In this document: one piece after another, positions 7,982 to 16,281 of the stretch
How positions within the stretch are numbered: the stretch's first letter is position 1
How the letters are laid out: each line of letters begins with the position of its first letter
Assembly (NCBI GenBank): GCA_903840165.1
Contig: CAIMEY010000119.1
Span: 62,001-126,000, forward strand
Origin: an uncultured Myxococcales bacterium
GTDB lineage: Bacteria; Myxococcota_A; UBA9042
Length of the DNA stretch: 64,000 bases
Direction of reading: 5' to 3'
Made by a program: the position numbers and the translations under genes
The notes under the pieces: generated by a model
Database searches by the model: none
Told to the model about the DNA's origin: nothing
The model's input: the letters and a program-made list of their open reading frames with translations, nothing else

Positions 7982-9641
7982 CACGCTCAGCAACTGGCTG
8001 AAACTTCACGCCTTCAATGCGCTCGGGCCTCAGAGCCTGACCACAGGCCAGCGCAAACTGCTCGGGCGTCAAGGCGCGCTTGCGCAAGTCGCCGCCATGA
8101 ATTCGTAGCAAATGCCGCAGGTTGCGAAATTGCGTCCGCGTTGACGAAAGCACCCAAACATCGCCGCGCAGCCCAAGCAGTTCGGGCAAAGGCACGACTT
8201 CGACCTCCAGACCGAGGGCCCGGGCCACGACGACAAGATGGCCAAAATGCACAGAGTATTCAGCGTGATCCAGGTGGCTGGACTCAATGGGAAACTGCTC
8301 GAGGCCGCCAAACTCGGTCAACACCGCCGTGCCACCCGGCCTGAGCACCTGGGCCAAACGCTCGAGCAAACGCGTCGCACCCACCTGAATCGGCACGGGT
8401 TCGGGCGCTCGTTCGATGGGCAGCTTGTAGGCCAAGCACAGGGCCAGGGCTTCGGCGGACGTTTCGGCGTCGACCTGCTGCGACTTGACCGCATTTCTGC
8501 TAACAAAACCAATGCGAAAGTCAGCAATCACTTCATTAGAGATAAGAAAATCCACTGAACCGTCAGGGAAATTGAGCTCTTCACCCTGCCCGACCGTCGA
8601 TCGAGCCTGGGCGGCCCATGGCGCTAGCCGCAGTTGCTGGGCCGCGTGCAGGGTCGGTGACAGGTCCACAATGGTGTAATCCAGCGGCTTATCAGGCCAA
8701 AGCTCGGCTGAAGCTTGCAGGACCCCAGCCGCAAAGCGCCCGGTACCACCCCCGACTTCCACAACCCGCTCACCGCCGTGCAGCCAGCCTCGGACCTGGG
8801 CCGCGGCCAGAAAAGCCTCAGCAAAAGTACGGTCTTGCAGCGCCGGATGCGGCTCTGAAAACAGGTGCGAGAGGGTGGTCTCCTTCTCTTCGAACTGGGC
8901 CTCAGCGTCCTCAATGCCAGACTGATGATATTGCTGCAAGTTCAAGGTGTTGTCATGCAGTTCAGCCCTGGTACCCGTCGGCGCGAGGGTGGCCCCCTCG
9001 TCGGTCGCCAGCGGTGGATACGGCATGGTGCTGGTCGCGTAAGACGGAAGTCTAGGCAACTGGCTACGTGGCTTGAGCAAAACCCGTGTCAGCTGCACGG
9101 CGCTGTGGGTCCACGCGGCCACCGAAACCACTGCCCGCCCCAGGTCTTGGCGCGGGTCGCCATCGAGGTCTTCACTCAGCGATCCAGCCAGTTGCAGCAG
9201 GGTTCTCTCGCCGTCAATGCGCCGCCACAACTCGGCCTGCCAGGTGTCTAGGCGCAGCAGCCGGGGCTCGGCATAGGGTTCATCGCCAAAACCTCTTGAA
9301 ATAACAGCAGTCATTGTGCCATCGGCCTCGCGACCGACGACGATCCACGGTCCCTTGATGGGCACCGCTTCTACCAGGCCATCGAGTTCTTCGGCGTCCG
9401 GGGCGACAAGGGCCCGCTGCTGCCAAAAAACTGAAAGAAACTCGATGATTTGCTTCTCATCGTGCTTGCCTTTGAAGTGAGCGAGGGCCTGCTCGGCGTC
9501 GTGAGGCTCGGCAAACCAGTCGATGAAATCCTTCAAATCACGAGACATTTCCAGGAGAAAGCCATAGAGGTCATGGTAAAGAAAGACGGCCTCGCCGCGT
9601 TGAAACCAGGACAGGTGACGGGAACGGACAACCATGGGCAT
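7926..9641 (-). CDS. class I SAM methyltransferase with PqqD-like N-terminal domains
   Basis: 571-residue protein; the start is fixed by GCAGGAG eight bases before the ATG. Residues 8-80 look like a PqqD-type domain, the fold that binds peptide substrates in several RiPP pathways: a beta-rich start with LYHDLYGFLLEMS, followed by helices and QQRALV. A second, weaker copy may lie at about 126-190 (RLLRLDTWQAELWRRIDG). Residues 270-570 are a Rossmann methyltransferase with motif I VVEVGGGTGRFA at about 293-304, DYTIVDLSPTL as motif II and FLISNEVIADFR as motif IV, the layout of MidA/SAM-MT-28-like enzymes. The substrate is unknown. It lies 29 bases upstream of nothing obviously related: aguA ends at 9671 in the same direction, so co-transcription is possible. 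Confidence 0.75.
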   Translation of the reverse strand: MPMVVRSRHLSWFQRGEAVFLYHDLYGFLLEMSRDLKDFIDWFAEPHDAEQALAHFKGKHDEKQIIEFLSVFWQQRALVAPDAEELDGLVEAVPIKGPWIVVGREADGTMTAVISRGFGDEPYAEPRLLRLDTWQAELWRRIDGERTLLQLAGSLSEDLDGDPRQDLGRAVVSVAAWTHSAVQLTRVLLKPRSQLPRLPSYATSTMPYPPLATDEGATLAPTGTRAELHDNTLNLQQYHQSGIEDAEAQFEEKETTLSHLFSEPHPALQDRTFAEAFLAAAQVRGWLHGGERVVEVGGGTGRFAAGVLQASAELWPDKPLDYTIVDLSPTLHAAQQLRLAPWAAQARSTVGQGEELNFPDGSVDFLISNEVIADFRIGFVSRNAVKSQQVDAETSAEALALCLAYKLPIERAPEPVPIQVGATRLLERLAQVLRPGGTAVLTEFGGLEQFPIESSHLDHAEYSVHFGHLVVVARALGLEVEVVPLPELLGLRGDVWVLSSTRTQFRNLRHLLRIHGGDLRKRALTPEQFALACGQALRPERIEGVKFQPVAERVMGLQPAEFQALIVRRPG

Positions 9642-9670
9642 GGGATTCTCCTGCTGCGATGTGTTGTTGA

Positions 9671-10726
9671 CTACACAGACGGAATCTGTTGCGTCACACA
9701 GTGGATATTGCCGTACTGCGTCACCAGGGCGCGGCCATCGATGCCGACCACGCGGCGATCCGCAAAGAGTTCCTGAAGAATACCTAGAGCTTGCGCGTCC
9801 GTTTCTTGAGCAAAGGTCGGTACCAGCAGCAAGGAATTGGCGATGTAGAAGTTCGCGTAACTGGCAGGAAGGTGCTCATCCTGAAAGGAAATCGGCGCTG
9901 GCGATGGCAGAGTTCTGACCCGCAGGGGCCGGTTGCCCGCCACGGTCATGGTCTGTAGTCGCTCGTAGTTCTCATGCAAGGCCTTGTAATCAGGATGGTC
10001 CTTCTCGGGCAGGACGCAAACGACCAGGTCTTCCTGACAAAATCGCGCAATATCATCGATGTGGCCGTCGGTATCGTCACCCAGCAGGCCCGCGCCTAGC
10101 CAGTGCAGCCGCTCAATACCCAAGTATTCTTCAAGCTTTCGCTCGATTTGCGGACGGCTAAACTGCGGATTGCGGTTGTCATTGAGGAGCACCGCTTCGG
10201 TCGTCAGCAGGTCGCCGGCGCCATTGACCTCCAGGGAACCGCCTTCCATGACCAGCCCGGGCTGCACGCGAGGTACCTGAAAGTACGCGTTCATCTTGTG
10301 CGGAATTTGGTTGTCCAGGCCCGAGGCAAACTTGCCGCCCCAAGCGTTGAATTCCCAATCCAGCATCACCAGTTTGGCAACGTTATCAGGGGCTCCCGGG
10401 CGGGCGGTCACGAAGATGGGGCCGTGATCGCGGGCCCAGACGTCATCGCTGTCAATCAGGTGAAAGGTGATCTGATGGATATCACCCTTTGCCTTGCGAA
10501 TTTGTAGGGTTGCATGGTCGCGCCACGTCGCATCCGGCACATTGATGTGCACCGTCTCAACGGCCGAAAGCGCCGCCGCCAACTGCGCGAACGTTTGTTC
10601 CACGGCCGCATGCACGCCGCGCCAGATCGCCGGCCGATGCGGCCAGGTCAGGATGGTACCGCGGTGTGGGGCCCATTCTGCGGGCATGGCTAGCCAGCGC
10701 GTGTCCACCAAGGCCTGAGGATGCAT
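9671..10726 (-). CDS. aguA: agmatine deiminase
   Basis: Hydrolyses agmatine to N-carbamoylputrescine and ammonia, the first step of the agmatine route to putrescine. The 351-residue length fits the family. Guanidino-group-modifying enzyme landmarks are present: WARDHGPIFV, which carries the catalytic Asp, EGGSLEVNGAGDLLTTE, the HIDD segment in GDDTDGHIDDIARF, which carries the catalytic His, and the nucleophile Cys in GNIHCVTQQ near the C-terminus. The ATG at 10726 is preferred to a TTG two codons earlier because GGAG sits eight bases upstream of it. It follows aguB at 10765-11664 by a 38-base gap, so the two form a compact two-step operon. No arginine decarboxylase gene is in the window. Confidence 0.95.
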   Translation of the reverse strand: MHPQALVDTRWLAMPAEWAPHRGTILTWPHRPAIWRGVHAAVEQTFAQLAAALSAVETVHINVPDATWRDHATLQIRKAKGDIHQITFHLIDSDDVWARDHGPIFVTARPGAPDNVAKLVMLDWEFNAWGGKFASGLDNQIPHKMNAYFQVPRVQPGLVMEGGSLEVNGAGDLLTTEAVLLNDNRNPQFSRPQIERKLEEYLGIERLHWLGAGLLGDDTDGHIDDIARFCQEDLVVCVLPEKDHPDYKALHENYERLQTMTVAGNRPLRVRTLPSPAPISFQDEHLPASYANFYIANSLLLVPTFAQETDAQALGILQELFADRRVVGIDGRALVTQYGNIHCVTQQIPSV

Positions 10727-10764
10727 GGGCAACTCTCCGTGTAAGAAAGGAATATCCGCCTACC

Positions 10765-11664
10765 CTAGCGCGCGATCCAGCGTCGGCTCGCGCCGTCATA
10801 CAAATCGATGCGGCGGTCACGGAAAAACGGCCACATGGTGCGGACTTCTTGGAGGCGGTCGCGGTCGCAGGACATCAGCACGGTTTGAGCGGCGCTGGAC
10901 CCGGCTTGGGCCAGCAATTCCCCTTGAGGTCCAGCGACAAAGCTATTGCCCCAAAACTCGATGCCGCCGGCCAATTCGGGGCGGCTCGCGGGACCGACCT
11001 CGCGCCCAACGCGGTTGCACGCAGCGACATAGATGCCGTTGGCGATGGCGTGGCCGCGCTGGACGGTGACCCAGGCGTCGAGTTGGCGGGCGTGTTCGGC
11101 CTGCCCTTCGTCGTCGATCCAGCCAATCGCTGTTGGATAAACAATGAGTTCTGCGCCACGAAGTGCCGTTTCGCGGGCCGCTTCTGGGAACCATTGGTCC
11201 CAGCAGATCAGCACGCCGAGGCGGACAAAACGCGTGGAAAAGACGGCAAATCCCGTGTCTCCAGGCGTGAAGTAGAACTTCTCTTCGTATTGCGGATCGC
11301 AGGGAATATGGGATTTGCGATAATGACCAAGGACTTGGCCATCCGCATCGATGACAACGGCGGTGTTGAAATAGAGGCCCGGTGCGGCGCACTCAAACAG
11401 CGATACAACGATGACAACCTGCAGCTCGGCAGCCAAGGCCTGCATCGTCTGCACCGTTTCGCCATCCAGCGCTTCAGCGAGCGCCATGAACGCTGGATCC
11501 ATCGTTTGGCAAAAGTAGGACGTGCGGAATAATTCTGGCAAAACAAGCACTTGAGCACCCTTGGTCGCAGCATCCCGCACGGCCACGACGGCCAGCGCTA
11601 GGTGGTCGGCTGAGACGGGCACCGCCGGCAGTTGCAGCAGGGCCAAGACAAAGGGCTGGGGCAT
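10765..11664 (-). CDS. aguB: N-carbamoylputrescine amidase
   Basis: Carbon-nitrogen hydrolase that converts N-carbamoylputrescine to putrescine, CO2 and ammonia in the cytoplasm. At 299 residues it matches plant-type and bacterial AguB. The nitrilase-superfamily triad is visible: Glu44 in LVLPELF, Lys in YRKSHIP and Cys in GVLICWDQWFPE. The YEEKFYFTPGDTGF and TAIGWI segments are characteristic of AguB rather than of generic nitrilases. The start at 11664 has GAGG nine bases upstream; an in-frame extension to 11784 lacks coding character. It is the first gene of the aguBA pair. Confidence 0.95.
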   Translation of the reverse strand: MPQPFVLALLQLPAVPVSADHLALAVVAVRDAATKGAQVLVLPELFRTSYFCQTMDPAFMALAEALDGETVQTMQALAAELQVVIVVSLFECAAPGLYFNTAVVIDADGQVLGHYRKSHIPCDPQYEEKFYFTPGDTGFAVFSTRFVRLGVLICWDQWFPEAARETALRGAELIVYPTAIGWIDDEGQAEHARQLDAWVTVQRGHAIANGIYVAACNRVGREVGPASRPELAGGIEFWGNSFVAGPQGELLAQAGSSAAQTVLMSCDRDRLQEVRTMWPFFRDRRIDLYDGASRRWIAR

Positions 11665-11797
11665 AGAATCCTCGCAAGGGGCTGATTTACAAGCTGGTTC
11701 GAGTCCCTGGGGGCTCAATCGCCGTCGTCGCTTGGGCCGGGCGTTGCCCTGGCGTTGCTGTGTTCGGAAACACCGAAAGAACAAAGGGTTGTGCGAA

Positions 11798-12682
11798 TTA
11801 CGTCCGAAACCGCGCTGGTACTTGCGAGCCCAGTGCGCCAGCCGGCCAGCCGGAATACGGCGCTATGGCTGGCTCGGAAGGCATTGGCATCATTGGTACT
11901 TTGGCCAGTGAGCCGCCGCCATCGACCCGTAGCGTGGCCCCCGTGATGTAAGAGGCCGCTGGACTGAGCAAAAACACAACCGCGGCAGAGACTTCGCTCT
12001 CCGAGCCCAGACGAGCGGCGGGCACTTGCTTCATGGCGTCGGCGGCAATTTCCTGAACCTCTTGCGGATAGTTGGATAGGCCGCTGGAGAGAATGCCACC
12101 GGGGGCCACGGCGTTGACGCGGATGCCGCGCCCTGCCCACTCGACGCCAAGGGTCATCGTGAGGTTGACCACACCCGCGCGGGCGGCACCGGTGTGGCTC
12201 AAGCCCTTGAATCCGTTCCACATATCGGCGGCGACGTTGCAGATCGCGCCGCCATGATCCCCCATCCAATGGGCGAACGCCGCTTGGCAGACCCAAAACG
12301 GGCCGCTGAGGTTGGTGTCGAGGACGGCCCTCCACCCCTTGGGCCGGATCCCCTCGGCTTCACAGACGAATTGGCCGCCAGCATTGTTGACGACGAGGTC
12401 GAGCCTGCTGTGGTCGGCGACGATTTGGCCAAGGACTTGATGGACTTGCTCTTCGTCGCGCACATTGAGGTTGATCCAGGCGGCGCGGCCACCCTGTGCC
12501 GTGATCTCGGTGACGACCTGCTGCAAGGGCTCAGCACGCCGGCCGCAGACGATGACGGTGGCCCCTAAACTCGCGAGTTCATGGGCAATACACCGGCCAA
12601 TGCCCGTGCCGCCGCCGGTGACGAGGGCCACCTGGCCGTGGAACAAATCGGGGGCGAAAATCGAGTGATAGGCGTCGGTCAT
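11798..12682 (-). CDS. SDR-family oxidoreductase, enoyl/dienoyl-CoA reductase-like
   Basis: 294-residue short-chain dehydrogenase/reductase. The N-terminus has the NADP-binding TGGGTGIG and VIVCGRRAEPL, then NNAGGQF. The usual YxxxK catalytic pair is missing: the aligned segment reads GLSHTGAARAGV, as in peroxisomal trans-2-enoyl-CoA and 2,4-dienoyl-CoA reductases, so CoA-linked fatty-acid reduction is the best guess rather than FabG activity. The C-terminus has VAPGGI and ATLRVDGGGSL, then a tail of about 30 residues beyond the usual SDR end. The start at 12682 begins the domain correctly; its ribosome-binding site is weak. It is divergent from dut, with 157 bases between the starts. Confidence 0.85.
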   Translation of the reverse strand: MTDAYHSIFAPDLFHGQVALVTGGGTGIGRCIAHELASLGATVIVCGRRAEPLQQVVTEITAQGGRAAWINLNVRDEEQVHQVLGQIVADHSRLDLVVNNAGGQFVCEAEGIRPKGWRAVLDTNLSGPFWVCQAAFAHWMGDHGGAICNVAADMWNGFKGLSHTGAARAGVVNLTMTLGVEWAGRGIRVNAVAPGGILSSGLSNYPQEVQEIAADAMKQVPAARLGSESEVSAAVVFLLSPAASYITGATLRVDGGGSLAKVPMMPMPSEPAIAPYSGWPAGALGSQVPARFRT

Positions 12683-12839
12683 GGCCGGCGATGGTAGGGC
12701 CAGCACTGCGGTTCGGCAAGGGGCGGGGCGGCGGTTGGGCCAGCGTTGGCGCCGCGACTCGGCGGTGGGCCGTTTGACGGCGCTGCAGCACAGTGTAAGG
12801 CTGGGCGCGAGCCTTGAGGGCCGCCAACGGAGTCCAGCC

Positions 12840-13295
12840 ATGTCGCGTATTTCTCTGCCCATCCGCCGCATCAACCCGCAGCGTGACGCTGACTTGCCCG
12901 CGCCCAAGTACCAGAGCGCCGGTGCCGCCGGCATGGACCTGCACGCCGCTTTGGCGGGGCCGGTGACGTTGATGCCTTTGCAGCGTCACGCCGTGCCGAC
13001 AGGCCTGCAGATCGCGGTGCCGCCGGGCTATGAAGGTCAGTTGCGTCCGCGCTCCGGCGCCGCACTTAAGCTCGGCCTGGGATTGGCCAATTCGCCGGGT
13101 ACTATCGACAGTGACTACCGCGGCGAGCTGCTGGTGGCCGTGGTCAACCTGTCCGAGGGGCCCCTGATCCTGGAGCGGGGACAGCGCATCGCCCAATTGG
13201 TCATTTGTCCTGTAGTTCAGGCAGATTTGCTGTGGCAGGAGGACCTAGACGGCACCGAGCGTGGCTCGGGCGGCTTTGGTTCGACGGGGGCTTGA
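12840..13295 (+). CDS. dut: dUTP diphosphatase
   Basis: Trimeric dUTPase that hydrolyses dUTP to dUMP and pyrophosphate, keeping uracil out of DNA and supplying dUMP for thymidylate. At 151 residues it is full length. All five family motifs are in order: AGAAGMDLHA (1), RPRSGAAL (2), NSPGTIDSDYRGE (3, with the uracil-pocket Asp), ERGQRIAQLV (4) and the flexible GSGGFGSTG tail (5). The ATG at 12840 has CGGAG about eight bases upstream. The next gene, lgt, starts 220 bases further on the same strand. Confidence 0.97.
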   Translation: MSRISLPIRRINPQRDADLPAPKYQSAGAAGMDLHAALAGPVTLMPLQRHAVPTGLQIAVPPGYEGQLRPRSGAALKLGLGLANSPGTIDSDYRGELLVAVVNLSEGPLILERGQRIAQLVICPVVQADLLWQEDLDGTERGSGGFGSTGA

Positions 13296-13515
13296 ACGGC
13301 GCGATTGCTTCAAGGGCCGTACCCTGGGCATGAAGCTGCGAAAAGCCGGGTTTGTTCGCCAAACCGTATGAAATGATTATTGGACCATCGCTTGAGCGGC
13401 CTCGGAGCCGTGGTGAGGCTCTGACCCAGGCGCACTGCCTTGCCGCTTGCCGAAGCATCGATTTGCGCCTACCATTTTGCCTCCCGGCGCTGGTGGCTGC
13501 GCTGGCGGAGGTGCG

Positions 13516-14490
13516 ATGTTCGGTTCCCTGACGCTTGGCTTTCTGACCTGGGACTGGAATCCTATCCTCATTGATTTCGGGCCATTGCAAATCCGTTGGT
13601 ATGGCCTGATGTTCGCGGCCACCATCTACACCGGCTTTTACGTCTGGCAGCGCCAATGCCTCAAGAACGGCGAAACCTTTGCCTTTGCTGAGCAATTCCT
13701 CTGGTGGGGCGTGGTTGCCATCGTCGGTGGGGCGCGCCTAGGTCATGTCTTTTTCTACGAGCCCAAGACATTTCTGGCAAATCCCATTGAAATTATTAAG
13801 TTTTGGAAGGGTGGACTCGCCAGCCACGGCGCGACGGTCGGCCTGATCCTGGCCCTGTGGTTGTTCGGGCGCAAGCACGGTAAGACATGGTTTCGCTTGG
13901 GTGATTACTTGGCCCCAGCCATCGCCATCGCTGCTGGCGGCGTCCGCATCGGCAACTTCTTCAACAGTGAAATTGTTGGCCGCGTCGCATGTCACCGCCT
14001 CGCCAACGGCACCTTGGATTGCGAAGTGCCATGGGCCGTTGAATTTACACGCTATTGTCAGATGGAGGGCCTCAGTCCCTGCCTGCCCCGCCACCCGTCG
14101 CAGATCTACGAATTCCTCATGGGTGTCGTCACCTACGTGGTTGTCATGGCGGTGGAGCGCAAGGGCTGGCGTCGGGCCGGTTCGGGCCTGATGGCAGGTG
14201 TCTTCTTGGCGACCTACTTTAGCTTCCGCTTTATCGTTGAATTTTTTAAAGAATTCCAGATCGAGCAACTGAGGACCGATGGCCCCCTGGGCGGGCTCGA
14301 ACAAGCCTTCGGAGTTCACTTCCGTATGGGCCAGTGGCTGAGCGTTCTACCTATTTTGTTTGGTATTTTCTGCATTGTTCGTGCGATGAGGCAGGACAAG
14401 GACGCCATCCCTGAGCCGGTGCCCACGCCGCCTGTGCCCGCTGGCCAAGTGCTCAAAGGAAGTGCGCAGCCCGCCAAGAAGCGCAAATAG
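13516..14490 (+). CDS. lgt: prolipoprotein diacylglyceryl transferase
   Basis: Inner-membrane enzyme that moves diacylglycerol from phosphatidylglycerol to the lipobox Cys of prolipoproteins, which fits the many lipoproteins encoded nearby. 324 residues with seven hydrophobic helices. Family landmarks are WYGLMF, GGARLGHVFF, GGLASHGA, the Lgt signature GGVRIGNFFNSEIVGR, RHPSQIYE and the FIVEFF segment. The start at 13516 follows GGAGG by six bases. The C-terminus carries an extra Pro/Lys-rich cytoplasmic tail (about 30 residues) not needed for activity. The GNFFNSEIVGR and RHPSQIYE segments are separated by a longer loop with two Cys than in E. coli. Confidence 0.95.
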   Translation: MFGSLTLGFLTWDWNPILIDFGPLQIRWYGLMFAATIYTGFYVWQRQCLKNGETFAFAEQFLWWGVVAIVGGARLGHVFFYEPKTFLANPIEIIKFWKGGLASHGATVGLILALWLFGRKHGKTWFRLGDYLAPAIAIAAGGVRIGNFFNSEIVGRVACHRLANGTLDCEVPWAVEFTRYCQMEGLSPCLPRHPSQIYEFLMGVVTYVVVMAVERKGWRRAGSGLMAGVFLATYFSFRFIVEFFKEFQIEQLRTDGPLGGLEQAFGVHFRMGQWLSVLPILFGIFCIVRAMRQDKDAIPEPVPTPPVPAGQVLKGSAQPAKKRK

Positions 14491-14507
14491 CTAGTTGACT
14501 CAACGAC

Positions 14508-14530
14508 TTCGGCCCGCGGCAGGGGCCGGA
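14508..14530 (+). terminator. GC-rich hairpin after lgt
   Basis: TTCGGCCC and GGGCCGGA pair as an 8-bp stem (one G-T) around a 7-base loop, 17 bases after the lgt stop. No T-run follows, so intrinsic termination is doubtful; it could instead be an attenuating or mRNA-stabilising structure ahead of the kinase gene. Confidence 0.3.
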
Positions 14531-14610
14531 TGTCGGGCATCGCGATGCTTGCGCCAATCTGGGTCTGCCGGCCCGCGCCTCGTGCTTCCCCCGGCACGGT
14601 GGAGACGCCA

Positions 14611-16233
14611 ATGAGCGAACAAAATCAACCGATTGACGGCGGCGCGACCCAGATCGTGCAGACCATGGCACCGCAACCAGGCCAGTATCCAGCCAGTATG
14701 CCCGTGATTCCGCAGGCTGGCCGCACGTGGCAATCCCTGCCGATTTTCAGCAACTTAGGTGAGGCGGCTACGTCCCTGCTCCGCTCGGCGATGGAGCCGG
14801 TGACCTTTGCCAGCAACCAAGAGCTGATGCGCCAAGGGGAAATCGGCCGCGAGATGTTCGTCATCGACGAAGGGGCCGTGCGCGTCGTCGTGCGCAACCA
14901 AGAAGGCGCGGTCACCTTTGAAACTGTGGTCCATGCCCCGGCAATTCTTGGGGAAATGTCCCTTGTTACCAATGAGCCGCGTTCGGCCACCGTCCTAGCG
15001 GTCGACCGCGTGCGCGCCCTGCGCGTGGGCAAGCAGACCCTGGACGAAGTGTGCGCCCGCAGCCCCCATGCCGCCCGGTTCTTGACCACCATGGTCGGCG
15101 AGCGCCTGCTAGAAGCCAAAAGTATTCGCAAGGTTGGCAAGTACGAAGTCATTGGCCGACTCGGAGCCGGCGGCGTGGCGACCGTGTTTGAAGCCATCCA
15201 TCCCGCCTTGGGCATCCCGGTGGCGCTCAAGATGCTGTCGCACGCGATGGTGTTTGACCCTTCCTTTGCTGAGCATTTTGGCAAAGAAGGTCGCATGGTT
15301 GCGCAGCTCAACCATGAGAATATCGTCCGCGTCCTGGACACCGAGCAGGCCTACGGCACGCACTTCATCGTGATGGAGAAGCTCACCGGCAGCCTGCTGG
15401 AGGATGTGGTTGACCGCGGCGAACGCCTTGAATGGACACTGATTCGCCGCATTTTGATCGAGACGGCGGCGGCCCTGGCCTATTCGCACGAGCGCGGGCT
15501 GATCCACCGGGATATCAAGCCGTCCAATGCCTTTCTGACCCTAGATAAGCGCGTTAAATTACTGGATTTTGGCATTGCCATCCAAGCCTCCCATTCGGCC
15601 GATGCCGACGGCAAGGTCATCGGCACGCCGTACTACATGAGCCCAGAGCAGATCCTCGGGCAGCAATTAGATGGGCGGGCCGATCTGTATTCATTGGGAA
15701 TTACGGCCTACGAGCTGTGCACCCTGGAACTGCCCTTCCTTGCTGACACGGTGCAGGACCTGTTCGCGATGCACCTGCACAAGGAACTGCCGGACCCTCG
15801 GCGAATCGATCCGGAAATTCCTGAAGACCTGGCTGAGTTTATCTTGATTTCGACGCGCAAGCGACGCGAAGATCGCTTTGCCAACTGCAAGGAAGCTGCT
15901 GAGTTCCTGAGGCGCGCCGGTGACGCGGGCGTCGCCGATACAATGGAAATGTCTTCCTTGGTGCTGACTTACCTACCCAATCGCCGGGCGGAGGTGCAGC
16001 GAATTCTGCGCCAGGCCAATGCCCAACTCAGCAAGTTGCGCGGCGTCAACATCTTTGCGGCCAACCAAGTGCCTGATATTCAGCCGAGTTTGCCGCCACC
16101 GCCCTCTGGCCCCCCGACCTCGAATCCGCCGACCTCGAATCCGCCGGCAACGCCGCCACCGGGACCGGACCCTGCGCAGGCCAGCGCCGTGCCGCAACTG
16201 CCGCCAATTCCAGAGCTTCCGCCACCGCGTTGA
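14611..16233 (+). CDS. Ser/Thr protein kinase with N-terminal cyclic-nucleotide-binding domain
   Basis: 540-residue cytoplasmic kinase. Residues about 43-165 form a cNMP-binding domain with an intact phosphate-binding cassette, GEMSLVTNEPRSATV, keeping the Glu (about 115) and Arg (about 124) that contact the cyclic nucleotide. Residues 178-450 are an Hanks-type kinase: GRLGAGGVATVF loop, VALKML Lys (about 207), HRDIKPSN (Asp about 301), LLDFGIA (Asp about 319) and YYMSPEQ. The tail is Pro-rich with a duplicated PPTSN segment and no membrane helix. The start at 14611 has GGAG upstream. Control by cAMP or cGMP is inferred from the domain order; the cyclase-like protein at 27194 is a possible partner. 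Confidence 0.9.
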   Translation: MSEQNQPIDGGATQIVQTMAPQPGQYPASMPVIPQAGRTWQSLPIFSNLGEAATSLLRSAMEPVTFASNQELMRQGEIGREMFVIDEGAVRVVVRNQEGAVTFETVVHAPAILGEMSLVTNEPRSATVLAVDRVRALRVGKQTLDEVCARSPHAARFLTTMVGERLLEAKSIRKVGKYEVIGRLGAGGVATVFEAIHPALGIPVALKMLSHAMVFDPSFAEHFGKEGRMVAQLNHENIVRVLDTEQAYGTHFIVMEKLTGSLLEDVVDRGERLEWTLIRRILIETAAALAYSHERGLIHRDIKPSNAFLTLDKRVKLLDFGIAIQASHSADADGKVIGTPYYMSPEQILGQQLDGRADLYSLGITAYELCTLELPFLADTVQDLFAMHLHKELPDPRRIDPEIPEDLAEFILISTRKRREDRFANCKEAAEFLRRAGDAGVADTMEMSSLVLTYLPNRRAEVQRILRQANAQLSKLRGVNIFAANQVPDIQPSLPPPPSGPPTSNPPTSNPPATPPPGPDPAQASAVPQLPPIPELPPPR

Positions 16234-16281
16234 GCGATTCGCGGCGCGCCCGATGTTTGGGTGTGAAGGGCTGCTGAGCGA

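Noticed and set aside
11691-11715. T-loop-like sequence GGTTCGAGTCCC upstream of aguB
   Set aside because: The flanking bases do not form a T-stem, anticodon arm or acceptor stem, so it is not a tRNA; the match is chance.
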